Shown here in pieces: positions 1 through 9,187 of a stretch of DNA of 64,000 nt; position 1 is the first letter of the stretch; each line of letters opens with the position of its first letter. Source of the stretch: Allobosea vaviloviae (lineage in GTDB: Bacteria > Pseudomonadota > Alphaproteobacteria > Rhizobiales > Beijerinckiaceae); NCBI RefSeq assembly GCF_001298265.1, contig NZ_LGSZ01000031.1, forward strand, positions 124,001-188,000, read 5' to 3'. The notes beneath the pieces were generated by a model, which was given only the letters and a program-made list of their open reading frames with translations, searched no databases and was not told where the DNA came from. A program made the position numbers and the translations under genes.

Positions 1-651
1 GCCGGCGTCTACGCCGCCTGCGTCAAGCTGCGCGAGGCCGTGGCGCAGAAGCTCGGGATCAATTCCGGCGAAGCGGTTTTTGAAGGAGGCGACGTCAAGG
101 CCGGCAACCGCAGCCTTCCCCTGGCAAGCGCGGCCGCGTCGGGCCCGCTGACCGCAGAAGACACGATCGAATACGGGGACCTCGACGAAACGCATCAGCA
201 ATCGACGTTCGGTGCCCATTTCGTCGAGGTGAGCGTCGATACCGCCACCGCCGAGACACGGATCCGGCGCATGCTCGCGGTCTGCGCCGCCGGGCGCATC
301 CTCAACCCGAAGACGGCCCGCAGCCAGGTCATTGGGGCGATGACGATGGGCGCCGGTGCGGCCCTGATGGAAGAGCTGGCCGTCGACAAGCGCCGCGGCT
401 TCTTCGTCAACCACGACCTCGCCGGATACGAGGTGCCCGTTCATGCCGACATACCCCATCAGGACGTGATCTTTCTCGACGAGACCGACCCAATGTCCTC
501 CCCGATGAAGGCGAAGGGCGTGGGGGAACTCGGCATCTGCGGGGTTGGGGCTGCGATCGCCAACGCCATCTACAACGCGACCGGCGTGCGGGTCCGCGAT
601 TATCCGATCACCTTGGACAAGTTGATCAGGCACATGCCCGATGCGGCTTAG
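1..651 (+). CDS. paoC: aldehyde/xanthine oxidoreductase molybdenum-binding subunit, C-terminal part (PaoC-like)
   Basis: The 5' part lies outside the window. The frame is open from base 1 and ends at a TAG at 649-651, leaving about 216 residues of a family of roughly 730. The tail carries GVGELG followed by a conserved C-terminal stretch ending RVRDYPITLDKL, close to E. coli PaoC. In this family the Glu of GVGE is the active-site base beside the molybdenum cofactor. The enzyme would oxidise aldehydes or purines together with FAD and 2Fe-2S subunits, which should lie upstream. Family assignment is strong; the exact substrate is not visible. Confidence 0.88.
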   Translation, partial: AGVYAACVKLREAVAQKLGINSGEAVFEGGDVKAGNRSLPLASAAASGPLTAEDTIEYGDLDETHQQSTFGAHFVEVSVDTATAETRIRRMLAVCAAGRILNPKTARSQVIGAMTMGAGAALMEELAVDKRRGFFVNHDLAGYEVPVHADIPHQDVIFLDETDPMSSPMKAKGVGELGICGVGAAIANAIYNATGVRVRDYPITLDKLIRHMPDAA

Positions 652-1162
652 CATATGTGTCAGGGCCGCCGGGACGGTGTCATGTTCAGGTCGGCCCTCC
701 TCACCCTGCGGCGCTGGAGACAGACGAAGCGCTGGGCGCCGGCTCCTGCCCCCCGGAAAACGGGCGAGCCGATCAGGCCGCCACTCAGGATGGATGGGCT
801 GAAGCAGGAAGAAGGAACCCAGCGTTAGGGTCCGCAGAACAGCGGATTCATTTCCATTCGGCAGCGATCTTTGAAAATGGATTTTATTGACCTTCAAGCT
901 CTATTCGTCGACACTTTACAAGTCTTGGGATCGTAAAGAGTTGATCAAAACCTGCAACAGGACTGATTTAGTAGACAAGCATCTTCATCAGAAACTTCGA
1001 TTCACGCTCTCGATCGCCTGAGCGCTTCGTTGTTGGTCGTCGACACAGGTCGCAGGCTTCCACCTTAACAGGCGTAGCCCTCACGACATCGCCCTCCCGA
1101 ACGAATCCGTAGCACCACGGGCTGCGGGCTGGTTACTTCTGTCACAAGGCGCCGTTCTGACG
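652..1162. other. gene-free interval between paoC and cysH
   Basis: No convincing coding region. The stretch around 880-1010 is clearly more AT-rich than the surroundings and could hold the promoter of the cys operon, but I could not fix -35/-10 boxes, an operator or a terminator. Confidence 0.5.
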
Positions 1163-1948
1163 GTGACAAGCTCCAAAATGGCCGACAATGGCGTGCCCAA
1201 CCCAGCCCCCCATCCTCCGTCCATGCCTTTTGCGCCTGATCGGGTCATCGATCGGCTGCGGTATCTGCCGGCCGACGTTCCCGGTCGGCTGGTCTTCACC
1301 ACAAGCTTCGGGCTCGAAGACCAGCTCCTGACGGACCTCATCGTGAAGGCCGGGCTGGCGCGCGCCATCGCCTTCGCGACCCTCGACACCGGCCGCCTGT
1401 TTCCCGAGACCTACGATCTCTGGGCGCAAACCGAGCAGCGCTATGGCATCGCCATCGCCGGTTTTCTGCCGGATGCGGGCGCGGTCGAGACGCTTGTGAG
1501 CGAACAGGGCATCAACGGCTTCAAGGCTTCGCTTGCTGCACGCCAGCGCTGCTGCTTCCAGCGCAAGCTCGTCCCTCTGGAACGTGCCCTGGCAGGCGCC
1601 GCCGGCTGGGTCACGGGCTTGCGCGCCGACCAGTCGCAGGCACGGGCGGCGACCGGATTTTTCGAGCATGACGCCGCACGCGGCCTGACCAAGATCAACC
1701 CTCTGCATGACTGGACCCGCGAACAGGTTCTCACTGTGGCGCACGAATTCGACGTGCCTCTGAACCCGCTGCATGAGCGCGGCTTCGTCTCGATCGGCTG
1801 CGCGCCCTGCACGCGCGCGATCGCGCCCGGCGAGCCCGAGCGCGCTGGACGCTGGTGGTGGGAGCAGGACGCCGCGAAGGAATGCGGGCTGCATGTCGGG
1901 GCCGACGGCCGCCTCGTGCGCGTGCAACAGCCGGAGACACGGCCATGA
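1163..1948 (+). CDS. cysH: adenylyl-sulfate (APS) reductase, thioredoxin-dependent
   Basis: Reduces activated sulfate (APS) to sulfite in the cytoplasm. 261 aa from a GTG start; an in-frame ATG at 1178 is an equally possible start, and neither has a clear Shine-Dalgarno. TSFGLEDQ (residues 47-54) belongs to the nucleotide-binding region. Cys130-Cys131 in CCFQRK plus Cys213/Cys216 in GCAPC form the 4Fe-4S cluster set that marks APS rather than PAPS reductases. Cys241 in ECGLH is the catalytic cysteine of the family. The stop overlaps the cysD start (ATGA), so cysHDN is translated as an operon. Confidence 0.93.
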   Translation: MTSSKMADNGVPNPAPHPPSMPFAPDRVIDRLRYLPADVPGRLVFTTSFGLEDQLLTDLIVKAGLARAIAFATLDTGRLFPETYDLWAQTEQRYGIAIAGFLPDAGAVETLVSEQGINGFKASLAARQRCCFQRKLVPLERALAGAAGWVTGLRADQSQARAATGFFEHDAARGLTKINPLHDWTREQVLTVAHEFDVPLNPLHERGFVSIGCAPCTRAIAPGEPERAGRWWWEQDAAKECGLHVGADGRLVRVQQPETRP

Positions 1949-2847
1949 TCGCCCCCAGCCATCTCCAGAGGCTGGAGGCAGAGGCCATCTTCATCCTGCG
2001 GGAGGTCGTCGCGACCTGCGAGAACCCGGTGCTGCTCTATTCCGTCGGCAAGGATTCCGCCGTGCTGCTGCATCTCGCGATGAAGGCGTTTAGCCCCGGC
2101 AAGCCGCCCTTCCCTCTGCTCCACGTCGATACGACCTGGAAATTCCAGGAGATGATCGCCTTCAGAGACCAGACCGCGGCTCGGCTCGGGCTCGATCTCA
2201 TCGTCCATATCAACCAGGACGGCGTGAAAGCGGGAATCAATCCGATCGCATCGGGATCGCGCATCCATACCGATGTGATGAAGACGCAAGGCCTGAAGCA
2301 GGCGCTGGACATGCACGGCTTCGATGCCGCTTTCGGCGGGGCGCGTCGTGACGAGGAGAAGACACGCGCGAAGGAGCGCGTCTTTTCGCTCCGCAGCGCC
2401 GATCATCGCTGGGATCCGAAGAACCAGCGGCCCGAGCCCTGGTCACTGTTCAATACCGCCAAGAAGGCGGGCGAGAGCTTTCGCGTGTTTCCGCTGTCCA
2501 ATTGGACGGAAGCCGACGTCTGGGACTACATCGCGCTCGAAAGCATCCCCGTCGTACCGTTGTATTTTGCCGCGCCACGCCCGGTCGTCCGCCGCGGCGA
2601 CGCCTGGATCATGCGCGACGACGAACGGCTGCCGCTGCAGCCGGGCGAGGTCGTCGAGACCCGCATGGTCCGCTTCCGCACGCTCGGCTGCTATCCGCTG
2701 ACGGGCGCCATCGAAAGCGGCGCTACGACCCTGACCGACATCATCGCCGAGATGCGCGCATCGCAGAGTTCCGAGCGGCAGGGGCGCGTCATCGATCATG
2801 ACGGGTCCGGCTCGATGGAGCAGAAGAAGCAGGAAGGCTATTTCTGA
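1945..2847 (+). CDS. cysD: sulfate adenylyltransferase small subunit
   Basis: Catalytic subunit of ATP sulfurylase, forming APS from ATP and sulfate with the CysN GTPase. 300 aa, the usual length. The start was chosen at the ATG that overlaps the cysH stop by four bases; the frame stays open further upstream, but that extension has no family resemblance. The N-terminal [14 protein letters not shown] (about residues 32-45) is the PP-loop of the family, and the C-terminal residues EQKKQEGYF match the normal CysD end. The stop shares one base with the cysN start (TGATG). Confidence 0.95.
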   Translation: MIAPSHLQRLEAEAIFILREVVATCENPVLLYSVGKDSAVLLHLAMKAFSPGKPPFPLLHVDTTWKFQEMIAFRDQTAARLGLDLIVHINQDGVKAGINPIASGSRIHTDVMKTQGLKQALDMHGFDAAFGGARRDEEKTRAKERVFSLRSADHRWDPKNQRPEPWSLFNTAKKAGESFRVFPLSNWTEADVWDYIALESIPVVPLYFAAPRPVVRRGDAWIMRDDERLPLQPGEVVETRMVRFRTLGCYPLTGAIESGATTLTDIIAEMRASQSSERQGRVIDHDGSGSMEQKKQEGYF

Positions 2848-4502
2848 TGAGTGCCCTCAAGGCCCGGCAGCGCGCCGCCGAGGCGCCGTTGCCGGGAAAC
2901 GGTCCGGCCAATGACGACGGGCTCCAGACCCGTTCGCTCCTGCGCTTCATCACCTGCGGCTCGGTCGACGACGGCAAGTCGACGCTGATCGGCCGGATAC
3001 TCTACGAGACGGGCGCGGTCTTCGAGGACCAGCTCGGTGCTCTCAAGCGGGATTCGCGCAAATTCGGCACGCAGGGTGACAAAGTCGATTTCGCTCTGCT
3101 CGTCGACGGGCTGGCCGCCGAGCGCGAGCAGGGCATCACCATCGATGTCGCCTATCGCTATTTCTCGACGCCTCGACGCTCCTTCATCGTCGCCGACACG
3201 CCCGGCCACGAACAATATACCCGCAACATGGCCACGGGCGCCTCGACCGCGGACCTCGCCGTCATTCTGGTCGATGCACGGCTCGGCCTCCTGAGTCAGA
3301 CGCTGCGGCACTCCTTCATCGTCTCGCTGGTCGGCGTCCGCCACGTCGTCGTGGCCGTCAACAAGATGGATCTGGTCGGCTATGATCAGGGCGTGTTCGA
3401 GCGCATCTGTGCCGCCTATCGCAGCGCCGTCGCAGGGCTCGGCTTCACCCAGATCCGATTCGTCCCGATCTCGGCGCGCGACGGCGACAACGTCACGAGC
3501 GCGTCGGCGTCGATGGGCTGGTATCAGGGCGCCCCCTTGCTCGAGCATCTCGAGACGGTGGCGATCGAGGCCGGCAACGCGGCCCATCCCGGCGCAGTGC
3601 TGCCGGTGCAATGGGTCAACCGGCCCAATTCCAGCTTTCGCGGCTATTCCGGCAATCTCGCCCGCGGCCATCTCGCGATCGGCGACGCCGTCGCCGTCCT
3701 GCCGTCGGGCCGTACCAGCCGGGTCGCGCGCATCCTGACGCCCGCGGGCGATGCCGGGCACGCCGCCGCGGGACAGGCGCTGACCGTCACGATCGCAGAC
3801 GAGATCGACATCTCGCGCGGCGACGTGCTCGTCGCAGTCGCCCATCGCCCACCCGTGCGGCGCCAGCTGGCGGCGCGCCTGCTCTGGACCGGCGAGGCTC
3901 CTCTGGCACTGGGTGGCTCCTATGCGCTGAAGCTCGCCAGCAGCCAGGCCCATGTGGTGGTCAGGACGCTGCATCACGGCATCGACGTGGCCACGCTGGC
4001 GCAGGTGCCGGTGACGGGCCTGGCGATGAACGACATCGGACTGGCGACGATCGATCTCGACAGGCCGCTGGCCGTCCTGCCTTTCGCCGAGAGCACCGAA
4101 CTCGGCGGCTTCATCCTGATCGACCGCATCAGCCATGAGACGGTCGCGTTCGGCTTCATCGCCGAGGACGATCCTGAGCCAGCCGAGACCGGCGCTCGCT
4201 CCGAGAGCGGCTTTGCCGCGCTGCGTTCTAAGCTGCGCCGCCATGCCGGATCGCCCGGCTCGGCGCGACGGGCGGCGGTCGCCGGCCTCGGCCTCGGCCA
4301 AGCGGCAGCAAGCCTTCTGATCGGCGGGCTGGTCTATGGCTTGACGGGAAGCCTCCCGATGGCCTTGCTGGTCGCTGCGTCGGATCTGGTCTTGCGGCCC
4401 GTGCTGCTCGGCGGAGCCTGGACGGCGGCTCATGCCACATGGCGGCGGCGCCAGGCACGGAACCGATCCCTGGCGGAGAATGTTCTGGGCGACGGGATCT
4501 GA
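2847..4502 (+). CDS. cysN: sulfate adenylyltransferase large subunit (GTPase) with extra C-terminal membrane segment
   Basis: GTPase that drives APS synthesis by CysD. 551 aa. G1 is GSVDDGKST (38-46), G3 lies in DTPGHEQYT and G4 is NKMD, followed by EF-Tu-like beta-barrel domains to about residue 430. No APS kinase (CysC) domain follows. Instead the last 110 or so residues contain an Arg-rich linker and two hydrophobic stretches ending in TWRRR, resembling the small DUF2061-type membrane domain. That would tether ATP sulfurylase to the membrane. GTPase identity is firm; the DUF2061 comparison is from memory of the pattern. Confidence 0.92.
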   Translation: MSALKARQRAAEAPLPGNGPANDDGLQTRSLLRFITCGSVDDGKSTLIGRILYETGAVFEDQLGALKRDSRKFGTQGDKVDFALLVDGLAAEREQGITIDVAYRYFSTPRRSFIVADTPGHEQYTRNMATGASTADLAVILVDARLGLLSQTLRHSFIVSLVGVRHVVVAVNKMDLVGYDQGVFERICAAYRSAVAGLGFTQIRFVPISARDGDNVTSASASMGWYQGAPLLEHLETVAIEAGNAAHPGAVLPVQWVNRPNSSFRGYSGNLARGHLAIGDAVAVLPSGRTSRVARILTPAGDAGHAAAGQALTVTIADEIDISRGDVLVAVAHRPPVRRQLAARLLWTGEAPLALGGSYALKLASSQAHVVVRTLHHGIDVATLAQVPVTGLAMNDIGLATIDLDRPLAVLPFAESTELGGFILIDRISHETVAFGFIAEDDPEPAETGARSESGFAALRSKLRRHAGSPGSARRAAVAGLGLGQAAASLLIGGLVYGLTGSLPMALLVAASDLVLRPVLLGGAWTAAHATWRRRQARNRSLAENVLGDGI

Positions 4503-4656
4503 CGAAGCGAACGCTTCTCACGATGCGGACGGGAGGCCTAAAAACAGGCTTCTTCAACAAGGCCGAGCTTCGGTAGTGTGTTCTCCGGAATCGGCCAATT
4601 TTGAAACACGGTGCTGCCCCGAAGCGTTGTCGGCCGAACTGGTTCAGCATACGCTT

Positions 4657-4674
4657 TGTTCTGTAAAAAGAACA
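4657..4674. promoter_or_regulatory. perfect 6-6-6 inverted repeat upstream of sbp, candidate operator
   Basis: TGTTCT-GTAAAA-AGAACA lies 43 bases upstream of the sbp ATG in the only sizeable gap of the sulfate cluster (4503-4717). The position fits an operator or activator site controlling the uptake genes. A LysR-type (CysB/Cbl-like) or Rrf2-type regulator is conceivable, but none is encoded nearby. The symmetry is seen directly; the function is inferred. Confidence 0.45.
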
Positions 4675-4717
4675 TTCTGACCAAGCTGTCGGACTGTTCC
4701 CAACAACGGAGAGCACG

Positions 4718-5755
4718 ATGTCCCGCCCCTCATTTCGCCGCCTGGTTCAGTCCGGCCTCGTTCTGGGAGCCTTCTCGTTGTGCTTCGGCATCGTCGCCGG
4801 CGCCCGCGCCCAGACCGAACTGCTGAACGTGTCCTACGATCCGACGCGCGAACTCTACCGTGAGATCAACGCCGCCTTCATCGCCGATTGGAACGCCAGG
4901 AACGCGAAGAAGATCACCACGATCCGCCAGTCGCATGGCGGCTCGGGCGCGCAGGCGCGCACCGTGATCGATGGGCTGAACGCGGATGTCGTGACGCTGG
5001 CTCTCGCGGGCGACATCGATGCGATTGCCCAGCGCTCCAGGAAGCTGCCGCTCGACTGGCAGAAGCGCTTGCCCGACAATGCCTCCCCCTACACCTCGAC
5101 GATCGTGTTCCTCGTCCGTAAGGGCAACCCAAAGGCGATCAAGGACTGGGGCGACCTGGTCAAGCCAGGCGTCCAGATCATCACGCCCAACCCCAAGACC
5201 TCCGGTGGCGCGCGCTGGAACTATCTCGCGGCCTGGGCCTATGCCGAAAAGGCCTTCGACAAGGACGACGCCAAGGTCCGCGACTATATCGGCAAGCTGC
5301 TCGCCAATGTGCCGGTGCTCGACACCGGCGCGCGCGGCGCCACCACCACCTTCACCCAGCGCGGTACGGGGGACCTCCTGCTCGCCTGGGAGAACGAGGC
5401 CTTCCTGGCAAAGAAAGAATTCGGACAGGACAAGTTCGACATCGTCGTGCCCAGCCTCTCGATCCTGGCCGAGCCGCCGGTGGCGCTCGTCGATGCCAAT
5501 GTCGACGCCAAGGGTACCCGGGCCGAGGCGCAGGCCTATCTCGAATTCCTCTACACGCCCAAGGCGCAGGCGATCATCGCCCGGAATTTCTATCGTCCGC
5601 GCAATCCCGAAGCGGCCGATCCCAAGGACATCGCCAACTTCCCGAAAGTCGATCTCGTCACCATCGACGGTGCCTTCGGCGGCTGGGCCAAGGCGCAGCC
5701 CACCCATTTCGGTGATGGCGGCACCTTCGACCAGCTCTACAAGCCGGCGCGCTGA
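4718..5755 (+). CDS. sbp: periplasmic sulfate/thiosulfate-binding protein
   Basis: 345 aa substrate-binding protein of the sulfate ABC transporter. An N-terminal signal peptide with a hydrophobic core (about residues 10-28) ends near ARAQ. The mature start [17 protein letters not shown] is typical of Sbp/CysP, as are the [10 protein letters not shown] and [18 protein letters not shown] motifs that contact the oxyanion. GGAGAG sits just upstream of the ATG. First gene of the transporter set sbp-cysT-cysW-cysA; a candidate operator at 4657-4674 precedes it. Sulfate versus thiosulfate preference cannot be told from sequence. Confidence 0.94.
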   Translation: MSRPSFRRLVQSGLVLGAFSLCFGIVAGARAQTELLNVSYDPTRELYREINAAFIADWNARNAKKITTIRQSHGGSGAQARTVIDGLNADVVTLALAGDIDAIAQRSRKLPLDWQKRLPDNASPYTSTIVFLVRKGNPKAIKDWGDLVKPGVQIITPNPKTSGGARWNYLAAWAYAEKAFDKDDAKVRDYIGKLLANVPVLDTGARGATTTFTQRGTGDLLLAWENEAFLAKKEFGQDKFDIVVPSLSILAEPPVALVDANVDAKGTRAEAQAYLEFLYTPKAQAIIARNFYRPRNPEAADPKDIANFPKVDLVTIDGAFGGWAKAQPTHFGDGGTFDQLYKPAR

Positions 5756-5758
5756 AAA

Positions 5759-6610
5759 ATGACGGCCAGCACAGCCTCATCGGGTTGGCGTCAGCCGAGC
5801 ATCCTGCCGGGCCTCGGCCTGTCGCTCGGCATCACGCTGACCGCGCTGTCGCTGGTCGTTCTGATCCCGCTCGCGGCCCTGTTCATCAAGGCGGCGAGCG
5901 CGGGCCCCGCCGAGATCTGGGCGATCGCGACCTCGCCGCGCACGCTGGCGGCCTTGCGTCTGTCCTTCCTCGGCGCGCTCTTGGCCGCTGCGGTCAATGC
6001 CGTCTTCGGCCTGATCCTGGCCTGGGTGCTCGTGCGCTATGACTTCCCGGGCAAGCGTCTCGTCGATGCCGCCGTCGATCTTCCCTTCGCCCTGCCGACG
6101 GCGGTGGCCGGCATCGCTTTGGCCGCGATCTATGCGCCCAATGGCTGGGTCGGCGCGCTGCTGGCGCCCTACGGCATCAAGGTTGCCTATACCCCGCTCG
6201 GCGTGATGGTGGCGCTGATCTTCGTCGGACTGCCCTTCGTGGTCAGGATGGTGCAGCCTGTGCTCGAGGAATCCCAGGGCGATATCGAGGAGGCGGCGGC
6301 CCTGCTCGGCGCCAGCCGGCTGCGCACCATCTTCAAGGTCATCCTGCCGCCGGTCCTGCCAGCCTTGCTGACGGGCTTCGTGCTCGCCTTCGCGCGCGCC
6401 GTTGGCGAATACGGCTCGGTGATCTTCATCGCCGGCAATGTGCCGATGCTCTCGGAAATCGCGCCGCTGCTGATCGTGATCAAGCTCGAGCAGTTCGACT
6501 ATGCCGGCGCCGCCGTCATCGCAACGCTGATGCTGCTGATGTCCTTCGCACTGATCCTGCTGGTGAACCTGATCCAGGCGCGCACCCGAAAGAGGCTCGG
6601 CGATGTCTGA
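5759..6610 (+). CDS. cysT: sulfate ABC transporter permease CysT
   Basis: 283 aa inner-membrane permease with about six hydrophobic segments. The EAA loop that docks on CysA is visible as EEAAALLGASRLRTIFKVILP (about residues 178-198). It starts three bases after the sbp stop and overlaps cysW by eight bases, so the transporter genes are tightly coupled. VAGIALA and the RAVGEYGSVIFIAGN segment are characteristic of CysT/CysU. Forms the membrane channel with CysW. Confidence 0.95.
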   Translation: MTASTASSGWRQPSILPGLGLSLGITLTALSLVVLIPLAALFIKAASAGPAEIWAIATSPRTLAALRLSFLGALLAAAVNAVFGLILAWVLVRYDFPGKRLVDAAVDLPFALPTAVAGIALAAIYAPNGWVGALLAPYGIKVAYTPLGVMVALIFVGLPFVVRMVQPVLEESQGDIEEAAALLGASRLRTIFKVILPPVLPALLTGFVLAFARAVGEYGSVIFIAGNVPMLSEIAPLLIVIKLEQFDYAGAAVIATLMLLMSFALILLVNLIQARTRKRLGDV

Positions 6611-7508
6611 GGCCGCCCTGCCCCGTCGTGACGCCACCGTCCCGGCCAAAGCCGCGAAACCGCGCCGTGCCCGCCCGATCGGCAGCGAGAGCCGGCTCGT
6701 GCAGATCCTGCTGATCGCGGTCTCGCTCGGTTTCCTCCTGCTCTTCCTGCTGCTGCCGCTGATCTCGGTCTTCGTCGAAGCTGGCGCGCGCGGATGGAGC
6801 GCCTATCGCGCGGCCATCACCGAACCCGATGCCGTCGCGGCCATCCGCCTGACGCTGCTGGTCGCGTCCATCGCCGTGCCGTTCAATGTCGTGGTCGGCG
6901 TGGCGGCGGCCTGGGCCATCGCAAAATTTGAATTCCGCGGCAAGAACCTGCTGATCAGCCTGATCGACCTGCCCTTCTCCGTCTCGCCGGTGATCTCGGG
7001 TTTGGTCTATGTCCTGCTGTTTGGCGCACAGGGCTATCTCGGTCCGTTTCTCAAGGCTAACGGCATCGAGATCATCTTCGCGCTGCCGGGGCTCGTCCTC
7101 GCCACCGTCTTCGTCACCTTCCCCTTCGTCGCGCGTGAACTGATCCCGCATATGCAATCCTTGGGCTCGACCGACGAGGAGGCGGCGCTGACGCTTGGCG
7201 CATCGCCCTGGCGCGTGTTCTTCTCGATCACGCTGCCAAATGTGAAATGGAGCCTGTTCTACGGCGTGCTGCTCTGCAACGCCCGCGCCATGGGCGAATT
7301 CGGCGCGGTGGCCGTGGTGTCGGGCAGGATACGCGGCCTGACCAACACCATGCCGCTGCATGTCGAGATCCTCTACAACGAGTATATGAGCGCCGCCGCC
7401 TTCGCCGTCGCCTCGCTGCTGGCGGGGCTCACACTGGTCACGCTGGCTCTCAAATCCCTTCTGGAATGGCGCTATGGCGATGCGATCGCCGCCGCGCGCC
7501 ACCACTGA
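6603..7508 (+). CDS. cysW: sulfate ABC transporter permease CysW
   Basis: 301 aa second permease. A basic N-terminus (residues 1-35) precedes about six membrane segments. The coupling loop is [22 protein letters not shown], and [18 protein letters not shown] matches CysW. Overlaps cysT by eight bases and is followed after 16 bases by cysA. Confidence 0.95.
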   Translation: MSEAALPRRDATVPAKAAKPRRARPIGSESRLVQILLIAVSLGFLLLFLLLPLISVFVEAGARGWSAYRAAITEPDAVAAIRLTLLVASIAVPFNVVVGVAAAWAIAKFEFRGKNLLISLIDLPFSVSPVISGLVYVLLFGAQGYLGPFLKANGIEIIFALPGLVLATVFVTFPFVARELIPHMQSLGSTDEEAALTLGASPWRVFFSITLPNVKWSLFYGVLLCNARAMGEFGAVAVVSGRIRGLTNTMPLHVEILYNEYMSAAAFAVASLLAGLTLVTLALKSLLEWRYGDAIAAARHH

Positions 7509-7524
7509 ACGCGGGGACCGTCCC

Positions 7525-8571
7525 ATGACCGTCGCCGTCTCGATCGAAGGCATCGACAAGCGCTTCCAGGCCTTCCAGGCGCTGCGGAGCGTCTCGCTCG
7601 ACATCCAGCCCGGCGAGTTCGTCGCGCTGCTCGGCCCCTCCGGTTCGGGCAAGACGACCCTGCTGCGGCTGATCGCGGGCCTCGAACAGGCGGATGCCGG
7701 CCGCGTCCTCTTCGGCGATGTCGACACCCGCGATCTGTCGCTGCGCGACCGGCGCATCGGCTTCGTCTTCCAGCACTACGCCCTGTTCAAGACCATGACG
7801 GTCGCGGAGAACATCGCCTTCGGCCTGCGCTCGCGACCGCGCGCGGAGCGGCCCGACGGTGCCGAGATCAAACGCCGCGTCGAGGCGCTGCTCGAACTGG
7901 TTCAACTGCCGGGCCTCGAGCGGCGCTATCCGAGCCAGTTGTCGGGCGGACAGCGCCAGCGCATCGCATTGGCGCGGGCGCTGGCCATCGAGCCGCAGGT
8001 GCTGCTGCTCGACGAGCCGTTCGGGGCGCTCGACGCCAGGATCCGCAAGGATCTGCGCGCCTGGCTGCGTGACCTTCACAGCCGCACCGGGCACACCACG
8101 GTGTTCGTCACCCACGACCAGGAAGAGGCGCTCGAACTCGCCGACCGGGTCGCGATCCTGCATGAGGGGCGGCTCGAACAGGTCGGCACGCCCGATGACG
8201 TCTACGACCACCCGGCGACGCCCTTCGTCTGCGAGTTTCTCGGCGAGGCCAACCGGTTGCCGGTGAAGATCGTTGGCAGCCAGGCCTTTCTCGATGATCG
8301 GCCCGTGCTCGGCGGGCTCACCCAGAACCAGGGCGGTCCGGCCGCGCTCTATGTCCGCCCGCATCACCTCAAGCTCGTCGACGACGTGCCGCTGTCCATC
8401 CCCGGAATCGTAGAAGAACTCCGCCGCACCGGTCCCCTGCGACGCGCGGAGATCGCCGTCTCTGGCCTCGCCAAGCGGCTCGATCTCGACCTGACGAGCC
8501 AGGTCGCCCCGGCGATCGGCGAGCGGGTCCGGGTCAAGATCACCCATGCGACCGCCTTCGCGACGGCCTGA
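7525..8571 (+). CDS. cysA: sulfate/thiosulfate ABC transporter ATP-binding protein
   Basis: 348 aa. Walker [13 protein letters not shown] signature [14 protein letters not shown], Walker [13 protein letters not shown] and the switch H in [10 protein letters not shown] are all present. The C-terminal 110 or so residues form the TOBE-like regulatory region usual for CysA. ATG at 7525 was chosen; the frame is open 51 bases upstream but that part overlaps cysW and lacks family similarity. Powers import through CysTW. Last gene of the cluster; no clear terminator seen. Confidence 0.95.
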   Translation: MTVAVSIEGIDKRFQAFQALRSVSLDIQPGEFVALLGPSGSGKTTLLRLIAGLEQADAGRVLFGDVDTRDLSLRDRRIGFVFQHYALFKTMTVAENIAFGLRSRPRAERPDGAEIKRRVEALLELVQLPGLERRYPSQLSGGQRQRIALARALAIEPQVLLLDEPFGALDARIRKDLRAWLRDLHSRTGHTTVFVTHDQEEALELADRVAILHEGRLEQVGTPDDVYDHPATPFVCEFLGEANRLPVKIVGSQAFLDDRPVLGGLTQNQGGPAALYVRPHHLKLVDDVPLSIPGIVEELRRTGPLRRAEIAVSGLAKRLDLDLTSQVAPAIGERVRVKITHATAFATA

Positions 8572-8961
8572 CGCGGCGACCATTCAGCTGGATCAAGGCC
8601 TGCGGTAGCACGGCATCTAACCCGGCCGGATGACGCACGGCAGCAGGCCGCCGCGGGCGGCGAAATCCTCAGCCGGGCCTTGCTGCCGAGGCCGTAGCCG
8701 ATGGCGTTGGTGCGGCCCGATCGATGCTGCGTTGGTCTATTGGCGCGGCGATTATGAACGCCTCGGCTGGATGACCGAAGAGGCCAAGACCGCGCTGGGC
8801 CTGCGAGCGTTCTAGGCCGGGCCTCGGCGAATAAGGTCGCAGATATGCCCAAAGCCGCCGTGCGAGCGCTTCGCTAGATGCAGAATTCCAAAGGGTGGCG
8901 ATGATTCCGTCTGCACCTGGTTCGGCGCAGATTCCGACCCGAATTCATATGGCCACATAAG
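8572..8961. other. gene-free interval between cysA and tRNA-Glu
   Basis: No convincing gene. A plus-strand frame ending at 8815 finishes with a protein-like stretch (ALVYWRGDYERLGWMTEEAK) preceded by low-quality Arg/Pro-rich sequence. It may be the tail of a decayed gene, but I cannot name it. Confidence 0.35.
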
Positions 8962-9036
8962 TGGCGCGACCTACGGGAGTCGAACCCGTCTCCCCAGCGT
9001 GAAAGGCTGGTGTCCTAACCGATAGACGAAGGTCGC
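8962..9036 (-). tRNA. tRNA-Glu (anticodon TTC)
   Basis: Read on the minus strand: acceptor GCGACC pairs with GGTCGC, the anticodon stem is CCAGC/GCTGG with loop CTTTCAC giving anticodon TTC (complement of 9001-9003), and the T-arm contains GGTTCGACTCC. The 3' CCA is encoded (8962-8964). 75 nt in all, without a variable-arm insertion. No integrated element is attached. Confidence 0.96.
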
Positions 9037-9187
9037 GGGCTTCCGAACCGCTGGGGTCCGTGTCGAAGCGGGGCGAGGTATAGTGGCAGCGTTCCGGCTC
9101 TGCAAGGCCCAGATTGCGGTTGCCTATGAGCAAGGGCCGCGCGAACCGCGATCTTGGCTCACCGCCCCGGACGACAAGGCTCTGCGC

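Noticed and set aside
657..890. 77-codon plus-strand frame after paoC
   Set aside because: No ribosome site, no family, ends in AT-rich promoter-like DNA.
8962..9036. tRNA-Glu as an integration site of a mobile element
   Set aside because: No integrase, no duplicated tRNA 3' end and no foreign-looking genes on either side.
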